A stretch of 64,000 nt of DNA, taken from contig CAKPGU010000008.1 in the NCBI GenBank assembly GCA_934155265.1, positions 1-64,000 of the forward strand, written 5' to 3'. The notes under the pieces are model-generated. The model did no database searches. It saw only the letters and a list, made by a program, of their open reading frames with translations, and had not been told where the DNA came from. Below are positions 54,001-64,000 of the stretch, in pieces. How positions within the stretch are numbered: the stretch's first letter is position 1; every line of letters begins with the position of its first letter. The translations under genes were made by a program, and so were the position numbers. Source of the DNA: an uncultured Clostridia bacterium (GTDB lineage: Bacteria > Bacillota > Clostridia > TANB77 > CAG-508).

Positions 54001-57000
54001 GAAACATCATTTATATTATTTAGTAGTTTAAAAGAAACTTCAACAGAAACAGATGCTACGAGCCCATTCTTAGGAAATTCAAAAATTCAAAGACAAAAGA
54101 TTGAAAAAATAATTTTCCAAGATAATCTAGATGGAATAAATGATACAAGATGGGATGTTACACAAATACAAGATCAATCAATCTGGGGATGGTATACAAC
54201 TGATGCTACAACAGGAAATTATACAGTGTATATTGGTAGCTACATTATTATGAATACTAATGTAAACTCAAGTTACTTATTCTCTTACATTGGTTACGAC
54301 CCAACTTGTAAAGTTACTGGAGATACAGAAGCAACAGATGGAACTCAAAAACCTTTGATTGAAAAATTAGATTTATTACATGTTGATGGTACAAATAATA
54401 TGACTGGAATGTTCAGATACTTTGGATATTCAACAATGAAAAGCTTAGACTTAGGAAGTGCATTTGAAACAGGTAATGTAACTAATATGAATCGTATGTT
54501 TGAATTTGCTGGAAATACAGCAATGGTTAGTTTAGAATTAGGAAGTAAATTTGAAACAAATAATGTAACAAACATGTCAGGAATGTTTGATTCTACTGGA
54601 GAAACAGCAATGACAAGTTTAGACTTAGGAGATAAATTTGATACAAGTAAAGTTGTAAACATGTCAGCTATGTTTTCAAACTGTGGAAAAATAGCAATGA
54701 CAGATTTGAACTTAGGAGATTTATTTGATACAAGCAATGTAGAAGAGATGCAAAATATGTTTGCTAATTGTGGAAAAACAGCAATGACAAGTTTAAACTT
54801 AGGAGATAAATTTGATACAAGTAATGTTACTAATATGGGATATATGTTTGATTCTACTGGATATACAGCAATGACTTCATTAGACTTAGGAGATAAATTT
54901 TATACAACAAAAGTAACCAACATGCAAAACATGTTCTATCTAACTGGATATAATGCGATGGTTGCATTAGACTTAGGACCATTATTTACTCAAATAGCTA
55001 ATTCAAATGCAAATATGTTCACAAACACAGGAAAATCAGGAGCAAAAATATATGCACCAGAATCAATATTCAGTGATGAAAATAACTTCAAACTAAGCAC
55101 AAGTTCAAGTACAACAATAAATTATGTAAGAGGAACAATCAATCCAATATACAAACCAGAATTAACAAAAGTATCAAGCACACTAGACACAACAGATGCA
55201 AACAATCCATCAATGACAGTAGTAGTAAAAGGTAATGCAAACAAAGTTCAAGAAATAAATGGAGTAAAAATCAATTATCAAAGTGATGTAGTAAACAAAC
55301 TAACAGCAAATGACATCACAGTATATGTAAATGGAGAAAAAGCAGACAGTATAACAAAACAATTAGTAAGTGCAACAACAAGTACAAATTCAACAACAGG
55401 AAAAACAGAATTAACATATACAATAAAACTTACAAATTTTGACCAAGGAATAAGACAAAAAGATGCAGAAGGAAACATCAAAAAATTCAATGAATGGAGT
55501 GGAAATATATCATTACAATTTGCAAAAGGCAAATTAAAAGATATGTATGGAACTCAAGTAAATTCTAATGGAGAATTAGAATTTATAGAAGGAAATGGCA
55601 ACTTGGCAGAATATGTAGATTCATCAAACACAACACAAAAAATACTTGTTGGAGAAGACAAGTTATATGATGCAAATACAACTGGAAAAATGTTTGTAGA
55701 TACAATAAATCCAGAATTTACATATGAATATGCAGAAACAGTAGTAGATCATGGAACAAAAACTGTAACAGTAATATTTGATGTAGCAGATAAATATTTT
55801 AATACATCAGCACTTACAACAGATACTAATGCAGAAAAAATTGGAATAGAAATTGGTGGAGAAACACCAACAGAAGCAACAAAAACACTTACAAAAATAT
55901 CTGATTTAACAGCAACAGTAAATGGAGTTACAGATACAAAAGTAGGGGAAAGATATCAATTAGTAATAACGAACTTAGATCAAGGGGATGGAAGTCAATA
56001 CAGTGGAGTTATGAAGATGGCTTTCCCTGCAGATATAATAACAGACAAATCTGGAAATAAAAATATAGCAAAAACAATTACAATAGGAATTGACGAGCCA
56101 TCAACAGATGATGGACATAACAATGAAGAAATTGTTGACGTTGTAGATCCAGCTTGGAAAGTAGAAAATATAAATATAGACAATGCCAATAAAAAAGTAA
56201 CAGCAGAATTAATTGCAACAGATAAATATTTAACAGGTATTGCAAATAGCACATTGACAACAGATAATATAACAGTAGAAGTTGATGGAGATACAAATGC
56301 AAATACAGTAATAACAAAAACTTTAAGTGCACCAACATTCTCAACAAATGAAACAACAGGATTAAAAGAAATCAAATATACATTAACATTATCAAATTGG
56401 GAAGAAGCATCAAAGCAAGCAGATAAGAGTTACTTGGAATATAGTGGTACAACAAAGATTACAATTGCAAAAGAGGTTGTAACAGACCAATATACAAATA
56501 AGAATAAAGAGCAGTCATTTACATTAGGACATGTAGACTTTATAAAACCAAGAATAGAAAAAGTTTCATCTGTAATTGATGCAACAGCAAAAACAGAAAC
56601 AATAACATTTGATGTAATTGATAAATATTTAGATACATCAAAATTATTAACAGCAGATAATATTAAAGTATTTGTAGATGGAGAAGAAGTAACAACATTA
56701 ACAAAATCATTAACAAGAGTAATTGCAAATGATACATCAGTATCACAACAATATCAATTAGTTTTATCAGATTTTGAAAAATCAAGAAATGATAAGAATT
56801 ATAAAGATTGGAGTGGTACAGTAACAATAGAGATTGCTGAAAATGTAGTAAAAGATATGGTAATAACATCAGATACAAATACATCAGGAGGAAACACAAA
56901 TGACATAACAACATTAAAAGGTAATTTTGCAGATTTTATTGCACCAGACTTAAAATATGTACATCAAGATACGGATATAAACAAAACAGGAAAAACATAT

Positions 57001-60000
57001 ACTATGACATTTACAGTAACAGATAAATATTACAGAACTGGAAAGCTAACATTAGATGATTTAGTTGTTAAGATGCAAAATGGCCAACTAGATTCAAGTG
57101 GAAATGAAATAATTTATAACTTGAAAGATGAGCCAGTAACAATGTCATTAAATGCAGAAAATTTATATGCATCAAATGTACCAATTACAAATGCATCAGG
57201 AAATGTTGAAACAGCTACAGAGGTGCTAATTGGTCATACATATAAATTAACGATATCTAACTTAGAACAATTGGAAGTGAAGACAGGAAATACAACAGCA
57301 GATTACAGTGGTATTATCACAGTTGCAGTAGCAGGAAACAAAGTATTAGATAAAGGACCAGAAGGAAATAATACTAATGCTAATGGAAATATTGCAAAAA
57401 CGATAACATCAGGAGTAAATATTCCAGGTGGAACATTGCCAGATGACGCAAAAGCAGTTGACGTTGTCAATCCAATATGGGAGAGGATAAGTTCATCAGC
57501 AAGTGCAATTGATCCAGCAAATAAAGAATCATCAACAGCAACAATTAAGTTTAAAGGTACAGATACATATTTTGCAAGCAGTAATTTAACTGCAGATAAG
57601 ATTAAAGTACTTGTAAATGGAACAGAAGCTTCAGAAATTTCAAAAACTTTAAGTACAGAGACTGCATTGACAGAAGAAAGAAAAGATTTTGGAAAAACAA
57701 CTACAACAACTAAACAATATGGCGTTGAATATACATTAACACTTACAGGATTTGCACAAGATGCAGATCAAGTTAAGGTACAGATACAAGAAGGAACACT
57801 TACAGATGAATCTGGAAATAGTAGTAAAACTACTGAAATGATTGTTTATAATACATTAAAGAAAGCATATACAGGTACATATGAAGACGAAAAAATTGGT
57901 GAAGGTACAGGATTTTTAGGTAATCAGTCATATCCAGTAATAAGAGGTAATATTGATAATATAACATTTACAGATAGTATTCCAGCAGATGTTGGATATG
58001 ATGAAACAACTCAAGAATATAAAAATGAAACAACATGGGATGTATCTGCAATTGGTGATAATTCAATTCTTGCATGGTATACAACAAATGCTAATGGAAG
58101 TATAAAAGTATATATTGGTAGTGATGACGAAATATTTGCTAACCAAGATTCAACAGGATTATTTGCATATATAGGATATAATGAAAGATGTACATCAACA
58201 GAAACAATTACAAATATTGGATTACTAAATGTTACAGGTGTAACAAATATGCGTAGAATGTTTGAAGATACAGGCTATAATGCAATGACAAAACTAGATT
58301 TGGGTAGTAAGTTTGACACAAGTAATGTAACAGATATGTCTAGAATGTTTGAAGATACAGGCTATAATGCAATGACTAAACTAGATTTGGGTAGTAAGTT
58401 TGACACAAGTAATGTAACAAATATGAATAATATGTTTGCTAGTACAGGATATACAGCAATGACAACATTTAATTTAGGTGATAACTTTAATACAAATAAA
58501 GTAACTGATATGACTGGAATGTTTTTTGAAACAGGATATACAGCGATGACAAGTTTAGACTTAGGAGATAAATTTGATACAAGCAATGTAACAGATATGA
58601 CATGTATGTTTAAAGAAACAGGATATACAGCAATGACAAGTTTAGACTTAGGAAAAAAATTTAATACAGGAAATGTAACAGATATGTTTGACATGTTTGA
58701 TCAATGTGGATATACAGCAATGACAAGTTTGAACTTGGGTGAAGAATTTGATACAAAAAATGTAACAAATATGGAGGCGATGTTTACAGGTACAGGATAT
58801 ACAGCACTAACGAGTTTGGAATTAGGAAAGATGTTTGATACAAGTAAAGTTACTAGTATGGTAGGCATGTTCCATAGTTGTGGATATGAATCATTAACAA
58901 GTTTAAAATTAGGAGAAAAATTTAATACAGAAAATGTAACTGATATGAATAGTATGTTTTATGAAACAGGACATACAGCAATGACAAGTTTGAATTTAGG
59001 TGAAAAGTTTGATACTAGAAGTGTAGAAAGAATGGATGATATGTTTGAAGAGTGTGGAACTACAGCAATGACAACTTTAGACTTAGGACCAGCATTCACA
59101 AAAATAGCAGATACAAATACAGATATGTTTACAAATACAGGAAAATCAGGAGCAGTAATAAATGCACCAGAATCAATATATAAAAATCAAACTTCGTTTA
59201 AACTAAGCAGTTCAGATACAAATACAACTGCTGGAACGATAGCAGTATCAGCAGGAAGAACAGTAAATCCTAAATATAGACCAGAATGGACAGTAACAGG
59301 AACAACTATAGACACTGAAAATAAGGCATTAAAAATAAATATAAAAGGAGCAACAAATACAAGTAACTATACAAGTAATGTAACAACAGCATTAAAAAAT
59401 AGTGACATTTCAGTATGGATAGATGGAACAGAATTAAAAGCTGTAAGTAAAGAAATATCAGCTGTAAGTCCAGCAACAGCAGAAACTATAACACATACGA
59501 TAACACTAACAAACTTTGAAGAAGATGCAAGACAAAGTGGAAAGAACTACAAAGAATGGAGTGGAAATATAACACTAAAAATAGGCGGAAGAGGAGAGTC
59601 AACAGATACATATACAAAAAATGTATTGATAGATAGTTATGGAAACCAAAGCATGTCTGAAACAGATCAGTCAGGAACATGGGTAGAAGTAAACTTTAAA
59701 GATACAACAACATCCTCAACAAATACAGCAGGAAAATTATTTGCAGACTTTATAAAACCAGAATTCACATATATATATTCAGACGGAAACATAAATCACA
59801 CAGACAAAACACTAACAGTAGAATTCTCTGTAGCAGACAAATATTTTAATAGCTCAACATTATTAGACAATGTAGACAACATAGCAATAAAATTATTAGA
59901 CACAGATGCAACAATACCAAATGAAAAAATAACAAAAGAGCTAACAAAGGTTGAAGACATAACGAAAGACATAGATGGAGACGGAGAAGAAGAAACAATT

Positions 60001-63000
60001 GGAGAAAAATACAAATTAGTAATAAGTGGTTTACAGCAACCAATAGAGGATGGAAAATATAGAGACTACAGTGGACCAATGAGCATATCCATCCCCGCAG
60101 GGGTTGCATCTGATAACTCAGGAAACAAGAGTATTGCTACAACAATAACGATAGGAGTAAATGAACCAGGTGGAAACACAGGAAACCAAGAAATAGTCGA
60201 TGTTGTATCACCAGCATGGTCAATAGCAAGTGTAAATCCAGATACAGGAGTTATAAAAATAAGAGTTACAGATAAATATTTAACAAAAGCATCAAGTAAA
60301 TTTGAATTAACAAAAGACGACATAAAAATAGTTGTAAATGGTGAAATATCAACAGCAATCGTAAAAACGTTGGATGGACCAACAGAAATAACAGCAAATA
60401 AAGAATATGAATATACATTAACATTATCAAATTTAGTACCATCAGGAGGAGGATATACAGAATTTACACCAACAGAACCAATAATAGGTGGAACAGCAAA
60501 ATATAGAAATGAAAATGGTGGAGACATTGTACTAAGAATGTTACCTGGTACAGTAACAGATCAATATGGAAATGCAACAGAAGAACAAGATTTGTCAATA
60601 GGAAATGTAGACGTAACAAGTCCAGAAATTTATTATGTTCAAAAGACTGGGGATATAGAAAATAATAAAGAAACAATAATATTTAACGTAACAGATAAGA
60701 ACTATGATGAAAGCAATCCAATAACAGTTGATGAAATGACATTATGGATAGATGGAACACAAGTTGATAGTCAAGTTACAAAAGAAATTACTAATGCAGT
60801 TGCAATAAAAACACCAATTAATGGTAAAACAAGAGTTGTAGGACATCAATATACACTAGAAATAGGCAGTATAGTAGAAACTAACCAAGAATTTATAAAT
60901 TCAAATAGAGCATATAGAGAATTAAGTGGAACATTAGAAATAAAAATAGATAAAAATGCAGCTTCAGACTTAAGAGGAAATGCAATTAATGATGAAACAA
61001 CAACAATAACTGATACAACAGATTTAATAAGACCAGAAGTAAAATATCAATTTGCAACATCAAATATAGATAAAACAGATAAAACATTTACAATGGTATT
61101 TGAAATTGTAGATAAATATTACAAAGAGAATCTGCAAGAAGAATTGAAACTTAGTGATTTGAAAATTAATATAGATGGAAAAGAACCTAACAGGAATGAA
61201 GTGACAAAAAGCTTAAATATAGAAAATGTATCAGCAACAGTAAATGGAGCAGATAAAGTTATAGGAAAACGTTATACATTGAAATTATCAAACTTAGAGC
61301 AATTACAAGTAAAAGATGGAGATAATTATCTAGATTATAGTGGTGTAATAACAGTAGGAATACCAGCAGATAAAATGGCAGATGAAACAGGAAATAAAAA
61401 TATAGCTACCACAATAACATCAGGAGTTAATATACCAGGAGGAACAGGAGCAGGACAAGTAGTAGACGTAGTAGCACCATTAATAGAAAAAGAAAGTTCA
61501 TCAGCAGATGCAATAAATAAAACAGCAACATTGAAATTTAAGGTAACAGATAAATACTTTAAAGAAAGTACAATAACAGAAGATAATATAAAAGTACTTG
61601 TAAATGGAACAGAGACAACAAGTGGAATAACAAAGACATTGACAAGTACAGAATTGAAAGAAGATAGAGTTTCAGGAGAAACAACAACACAAGTACAATA
61701 TGGAGTTGAATATGAATTAACTGTAACAGGATTTGAAACAGATGTAAATCAAGTTAAAGTTCAAATTCCAGAAGGTCTTGTAACTGATGATTATGGTAAT
61801 GGTAATAAGGTTACTGAAATGACTCTTTATAATACATTAAGAAGTACAGCAGAAGAAAAGAATGATTATTCTGGATTCTTAGGAAATACTAACATAGAAA
61901 GACAGAACATTGACAATATAACATTTGTAAATGGAATTTCGAATGCAAATGATACAAAATGGGATGTATCAGCAGTAGGAGATAATTCAATACTTGCATG
62001 GTATACAACAAACGATAATGGAAGTATAAAAGTTTACATTGGTAGTGATGATGAGATATTTGGAAATTATGATTCAAGTTATTTATTGGCATATATAGGA
62101 AAATCTAGCATATGTACTTCAACAGAAGTAATTAGTAATATTAATTTATTGAATGTTGATAGTGTAACAGATATGGAAGGATTGTTTAAAGAAACAGGAT
62201 ATCGATCAATGACAAGCTTAGATTTAGGAGAAAAATTTGATACGAGTAATGTAACAGATATGACAAGGATGTTTATGGATACAGGATACATAGCAATGAC
62301 AAAGTTGAGATTGGGAGATAAATTTAATACAAGCAATGTAACAGATATGAGCAGAATGTTTTCGGGAACAGGATATACAGCAATGACAAATCTAAACTTA
62401 GGAGATAAATTCGATACAAGTAATGTAACAGATATGTCACTTATGTTCCAAGGGACAGGAGAAAAAGCGATGACAAGTTTAAACTTAGGAGACAAATTTG
62501 ATACAAGTAATGTAACAGATATGTCATTTATGTTCATTTCGACGGGATATAAAGCAATGACAAGTTTAGACTTAGGAGATAAATTTAATACAAGCAATGT
62601 AACAGATATGAGCAGTATGTTTTCGGGAACAGGATATACAGCGATGACAAGTTTAGACTTAGGAGATAAATTTGATACAAGTAAAGTAACAAATATGAGC
62701 AATATGTTTGATTATACTGGAGAGAAGGCAATGACAAGTCTGAACTTGGGAGATAAGTTTGATACAAGTAATGTAACTAAGATGTCTGCTATGTTCAGGA
62801 GAACAGGATATACAGCAATGACAAGTTTAGACTTAAGAGATAAATTTGATACAAGTAATGTAACTGATATGAATGGTATGTTTTATGAGACAGGATATAA
62901 AGCAATGATAAGCTTAGACTTAGGAGATAGATTTGATACAAGTAATGTAACAATTATGAGTTGGATGTTTGTTAGAACAGGATATACAGCAATGACAAGT

Positions 63001-64000
63001 TTAGACTTAGGAGATAAATTTTATACAAGCAATGTGACAGCTATGGACGATATGTTTAAAGAAACAGGATATACAGCAATGACAAGTTTAGATTTAGGAC
63101 CAGCATTTTCAAAAATAATAGAAGGGAATATTGAGTATGGAAGAAAAAAAGATGCGTTTTCAGACACAGGAAAAGAAAACGAAATCACAATCTATGCATC
63201 AGAGCAAATCTACTTAGACAGAAACAACTTCAAATTAGACACAAACGCAACAGACTCAGCAATAGAATTTACAAGAGGAACGATAAATCCAAAATACAGA
63301 ACAGAATGGACAAAAGAAACATCAACAATAAGTAAAGCAAACAAAAACATTGCAATAACACTAAGAGGAAGAACAAATGCAGAAGCAGGAGTAGACTTCA
63401 CAAGTAATGTAACAAGTACATTAACAGCAGACAACATACATGTATACTTTAATGGAGAAGAAGCAACAACAATAACAAAATCACTTGCGACACCTACAAC
63501 AGCAATAAATGCAGTAACAGGAGCAAATGATGTATTACAAGTATTAACATTAGCAGACATAGAAGAAGCAGCAAGACAACAAGGAAAAGACTACAAAGAA
63601 TGGAGTGGTAACATTTCATTAAAAATAGACAAAAAGACATTAACAGATGACACCTACAAAAATCAAAACTTACAAGCAATAGATACAACTGGAGAAATGG
63701 TTGATATTGAACTAAAAGATACAGCAGTAGATAAGAATACAGATGGAACAATGTTTACAGACTATATTAATCCAGAATTCACATATATATATTCAGACGG
63801 AAATATAAATTATACAGACAAAACACTAACAGTAGAATTCTCTATAACAGATAAATATTTTGATAGCTCAACATTGTTAGATAATATAGACAACATAGCA
63901 GTTAAACTAATAGACACAGATCCAAATGTAACAATACCAAATGAAAAAATAACAAAAGAGCTAACCAAAACAGAAGACATAAATAAAGACATAGACGGAG
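51058..64000 (+). CDS. Giant BspA-like/Ig-like repeat surface protein 2 (3' end outside window, at least 4314 aa)
   Basis: The frame is open from an ATG at 51058, preceded by GGAGG, to the window end without a stop. A basic start and one hydrophobic segment (about residues 14-30, RNIIMIFVAIIIIMGIF) form a signal or anchor. It then enters directly into an Ig-like array (about 51260-54030), with no LamG and no long unique region. Repeat blocks of 29-residue BspA-like units lie at about 54050-55060, 57890-59170 and 61860-63180, alternating with Ig-like arrays; the last array starts near 63200. The later repeat blocks are longer and more regular (LDLGDKFDTSNVTDMSxMF, GYTAMTS) than in protein 1. 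Paralogous to giant gene 1 throughout. C-terminal anchoring cannot be judged. Confidence 0.9.
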   Translation, partial: MLKDRKKDKSLKVRNIIMIFVAIIIIMGIFVNGINEIYGIYTKEKEIKTIGVEDIKHMNATTSIGNGTINPIYRPKWTKVSSTLNTDAETLSIVVKGNAKESQTANGANINYDSEVTSNLAPKDIMVYIDGELDGDTNKNGVIDSGETPSITKVISDPSPSDTSEEVTHTITLSNFGEALRQQGKEFTEWSGNIAIKIGGRGQAESTYDTNVLTDKYGNESMMETDQDGTETDGSWINVIFKDGSIDHNASGTMFADFVKPEFTYEYANTTIDHGTKTVKLVFDITDKYFNKSILTADKITVKIGGKVAENAKKELTKLSDITATVNGTTSTKIGEKYQLVVSDLDQGDGGDYSGIMTVAFPEKVANDKSGNWNLAKTITVGIDDPTTGDGDNTGVIVDVVDPVWKTENISIDGTTKTVKVDLIATDKYLTGVSNSTLTINDITLSVDGDTNANSVITKSLSTPTFSTNVTTGLQEIKYTLTLSTWEQAELQSDKSFLEWSGTTKITIAAGTITDDQSGATEGRVDGKHNTSKEQSFTLGHVDFIKPRIEIVSTSRDATAKTETIIFNVIDKYLDTSKEIAESEINVFVDKEATTGITKKLTRVTANDKSATINGKSQVVLQQYQLVLSDFEQSRTTIDEAKNFVDWSGTVSIDVTEGAVQDQGSKAEGSTADNSTSANKNDTTTINADYVDVIQPKVTYQYVTGDINYNTKTFTMKFDITDKYFADSTLATEYANATTDDAKLAVLQKYLTIKVDGEDITNESDVTKKIVAIEDVKATKAINKTVNGTVQTGLTNQLIGKRFTLEISQLQQDLVDVKDEYLDYSGVITVAVKAGSATDKGPTGDGTNANENITTTMTSGVDIPGGTGNGTVVDVVDPIWEVAGTATAQPAKQTASIPVKGTDKYLKTIGLTSNDIIVEVNGEVKTAADGITVTVTEDTSAALTYGKQYTIKVDGYSKEAYQVNVTLREGLIVDESGNKSKETSFILFSSLKETSTETDATSPFLGNSKIQRQKIEKIIFQDNLDGINDTRWDVTQIQDQSIWGWYTTDATTGNYTVYIGSYIIMNTNVNSSYLFSYIGYDPTCKVTGDTEATDGTQKPLIEKLDLLHVDGTNNMTGMFRYFGYSTMKSLDLGSAFETGNVTNMNRMFEFAGNTAMVSLELGSKFETNNVTNMSGMFDSTGETAMTSLDLGDKFDTSKVVNMSAMFSNCGKIAMTDLNLGDLFDTSNVEEMQNMFANCGKTAMTSLNLGDKFDTSNVTNMGYMFDSTGYTAMTSLDLGDKFYTTKVTNMQNMFYLTGYNAMVALDLGPLFTQIANSNANMFTNTGKSGAKIYAPESIFSDENNFKLSTSSSTTINYVRGTINPIYKPELTKVSSTLDTTDANNPSMTVVVKGNANKVQEINGVKINYQSDVVNKLTANDITVYVNGEKADSITKQLVSATTSTNSTTGKTELTYTIKLTNFDQGIRQKDAEGNIKKFNEWSGNISLQFAKGKLKDMYGTQVNSNGELEFIEGNGNLAEYVDSSNTTQKILVGEDKLYDANTTGKMFVDTINPEFTYEYAETVVDHGTKTVTVIFDVADKYFNTSALTTDTNAEKIGIEIGGETPTEATKTLTKISDLTATVNGVTDTKVGERYQLVITNLDQGDGSQYSGVMKMAFPADIITDKSGNKNIAKTITIGIDEPSTDDGHNNEEIVDVVDPAWKVENINIDNANKKVTAELIATDKYLTGIANSTLTTDNITVEVDGDTNANTVITKTLSAPTFSTNETTGLKEIKYTLTLSNWEEASKQADKSYLEYSGTTKITIAKEVVTDQYTNKNKEQSFTLGHVDFIKPRIEKVSSVIDATAKTETITFDVIDKYLDTSKLLTADNIKVFVDGEEVTTLTKSLTRVIANDTSVSQQYQLVLSDFEKSRNDKNYKDWSGTVTIEIAENVVKDMVITSDTNTSGGNTNDITTLKGNFADFIAPDLKYVHQDTDINKTGKTYTMTFTVTDKYYRTGKLTLDDLVVKMQNGQLDSSGNEIIYNLKDEPVTMSLNAENLYASNVPITNASGNVETATEVLIGHTYKLTISNLEQLEVKTGNTTADYSGIITVAVAGNKVLDKGPEGNNTNANGNIAKTITSGVNIPGGTLPDDAKAVDVVNPIWERISSSASAIDPANKESSTATIKFKGTDTYFASSNLTADKIKVLVNGTEASEISKTLSTETALTEERKDFGKTTTTTKQYGVEYTLTLTGFAQDADQVKVQIQEGTLTDESGNSSKTTEMIVYNTLKKAYTGTYEDEKIGEGTGFLGNQSYPVIRGNIDNITFTDSIPADVGYDETTQEYKNETTWDVSAIGDNSILAWYTTNANGSIKVYIGSDDEIFANQDSTGLFAYIGYNERCTSTETITNIGLLNVTGVTNMRRMFEDTGYNAMTKLDLGSKFDTSNVTDMSRMFEDTGYNAMTKLDLGSKFDTSNVTNMNNMFASTGYTAMTTFNLGDNFNTNKVTDMTGMFFETGYTAMTSLDLGDKFDTSNVTDMTCMFKETGYTAMTSLDLGKKFNTGNVTDMFDMFDQCGYTAMTSLNLGEEFDTKNVTNMEAMFTGTGYTALTSLELGKMFDTSKVTSMVGMFHSCGYESLTSLKLGEKFNTENVTDMNSMFYETGHTAMTSLNLGEKFDTRSVERMDDMFEECGTTAMTTLDLGPAFTKIADTNTDMFTNTGKSGAVINAPESIYKNQTSFKLSSSDTNTTAGTIAVSAGRTVNPKYRPEWTVTGTTIDTENKALKINIKGATNTSNYTSNVTTALKNSDISVWIDGTELKAVSKEISAVSPATAETITHTITLTNFEEDARQSGKNYKEWSGNITLKIGGRGESTDTYTKNVLIDSYGNQSMSETDQSGTWVEVNFKDTTTSSTNTAGKLFADFIKPEFTYIYSDGNINHTDKTLTVEFSVADKYFNSSTLLDNVDNIAIKLLDTDATIPNEKITKELTKVEDITKDIDGDGEEETIGEKYKLVISGLQQPIEDGKYRDYSGPMSISIPAGVASDNSGNKSIATTITIGVNEPGGNTGNQEIVDVVSPAWSIASVNPDTGVIKIRVTDKYLTKASSKFELTKDDIKIVVNGEISTAIVKTLDGPTEITANKEYEYTLTLSNLVPSGGGYTEFTPTEPIIGGTAKYRNENGGDIVLRMLPGTVTDQYGNATEEQDLSIGNVDVTSPEIYYVQKTGDIENNKETIIFNVTDKNYDESNPITVDEMTLWIDGTQVDSQVTKEITNAVAIKTPINGKTRVVGHQYTLEIGSIVETNQEFINSNRAYRELSGTLEIKIDKNAASDLRGNAINDETTTITDTTDLIRPEVKYQFATSNIDKTDKTFTMVFEIVDKYYKENLQEELKLSDLKINIDGKEPNRNEVTKSLNIENVSATVNGADKVIGKRYTLKLSNLEQLQVKDGDNYLDYSGVITVGIPADKMADETGNKNIATTITSGVNIPGGTGAGQVVDVVAPLIEKESSSADAINKTATLKFKVTDKYFKESTITEDNIKVLVNGTETTSGITKTLTSTELKEDRVSGETTTQVQYGVEYELTVTGFETDVNQVKVQIPEGLVTDDYGNGNKVTEMTLYNTLRSTAEEKNDYSGFLGNTNIERQNIDNITFVNGISNANDTKWDVSAVGDNSILAWYTTNDNGSIKVYIGSDDEIFGNYDSSYLLAYIGKSSICTSTEVISNINLLNVDSVTDMEGLFKETGYRSMTSLDLGEKFDTSNVTDMTRMFMDTGYIAMTKLRLGDKFNTSNVTDMSRMFSGTGYTAMTNLNLGDKFDTSNVTDMSLMFQGTGEKAMTSLNLGDKFDTSNVTDMSFMFISTGYKAMTSLDLGDKFNTSNVTDMSSMFSGTGYTAMTSLDLGDKFDTSKVTNMSNMFDYTGEKAMTSLNLGDKFDTSNVTKMSAMFRRTGYTAMTSLDLRDKFDTSNVTDMNGMFYETGYKAMISLDLGDRFDTSNVTIMSWMFVRTGYTAMTSLDLGDKFYTSNVTAMDDMFKETGYTAMTSLDLGPAFSKIIEGNIEYGRKKDAFSDTGKENEITIYASEQIYLDRNNFKLDTNATDSAIEFTRGTINPKYRTEWTKETSTISKANKNIAITLRGRTNAEAGVDFTSNVTSTLTADNIHVYFNGEEATTITKSLATPTTAINAVTGANDVLQVLTLADIEEAARQQGKDYKEWSGNISLKIDKKTLTDDTYKNQNLQAIDTTGEMVDIELKDTAVDKNTDGTMFTDYINPEFTYIYSDGNINYTDKTLTVEFSITDKYFDSSTLLDNIDNIAVKLIDTDPNVTIPNEKITKELTKTEDINKDIDG

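Noticed and set aside
57900..63150. Regular 87-base periodic repeats as a non-coding satellite or CRISPR-like array
   Set aside because: The period is exactly 29 codons in a continuous reading frame and encodes BspA-like repeats.

Overview
The window comes from a very AT-rich, low-GC Gram-positive genome. An endospore programme (FtsK/SpoIIIE, GerW/YtfJ, YunB, SpoVG and a SPOCS-LysM protein), a trimeric [FeFe] hydrogenase, a surface apparatus with signal peptides and strong AGGAGG ribosome sites together point to an anaerobic spore-forming Clostridia, probably gut-associated. Genus and species cannot be told from the sequence. Coding strands are A-rich, so many long antisense reading frames are artefacts. 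I found no rRNA or tRNA gene, no CRISPR array and no recognisable riboswitch.

Layout. 1-4492: the 3' end of ftsK/spoIIIE, then three poorly known genes, one of them an amidoligase-fold enzyme with helical repeats; a short palindromic repeat sits just upstream of the ribosome site of each. 4530-11151: a beta-CASP metallo-beta-lactamase RNase-like protein, a GH15 glucoamylase-like enzyme and a papain-like surface protease. 11179-20794: housekeeping genes (recN with an SOS-like promoter region, a DUF1540 peptide, fba, smpB, recX, scpA, DUF2953/ytfI, gerW/ytfJ, a GT-C glycosyltransferase, rpmE). 20945-25219: a VanW-like protein, spoVG, a SPOCS-LysM protein and yunB. 25300-26085: a complete REP-associated tyrosine transposase (RAYT). 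26436-31607: an electron-bifurcating-type hydrogenase operon with a small membrane protein inside it. 31630-64000: a surface locus with a TasA-like secreted protein, a charged protein of unknown function and two giant paralogous repeat proteins (4929 residues, and at least 4314 residues running off the window end), separated by a decayed region with an IS4-like transposase remnant.

The most striking feature outside the genes is a family of short palindromic repeats built on the cores GTACCCGGTCC and AAAGAACCGGTCC. I place them at sixteen intergenic sites between 663 and 50917. They occur singly, in tandem, as inverted pairs (REPIN-like) and as a composite form of about 113 bases. The RAYT gene, with HUH motif, promoter and ribosome site intact, lies between copies of them. 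Together they look like a REPIN-RAYT system in a Clostridia genome. The repeats supply terminator-like hairpins, punctuate every junction of the hydrogenase operon and have supplied the 3' end of one reading frame.

The two giant proteins alternate blocks of BspA-like (DUF285) 29-residue repeats with arrays of Ig-like beta-sandwich domains in macro-units of about 3.8 kb. Some units are almost identical at the DNA level, which implies recent internal duplication or gene conversion.
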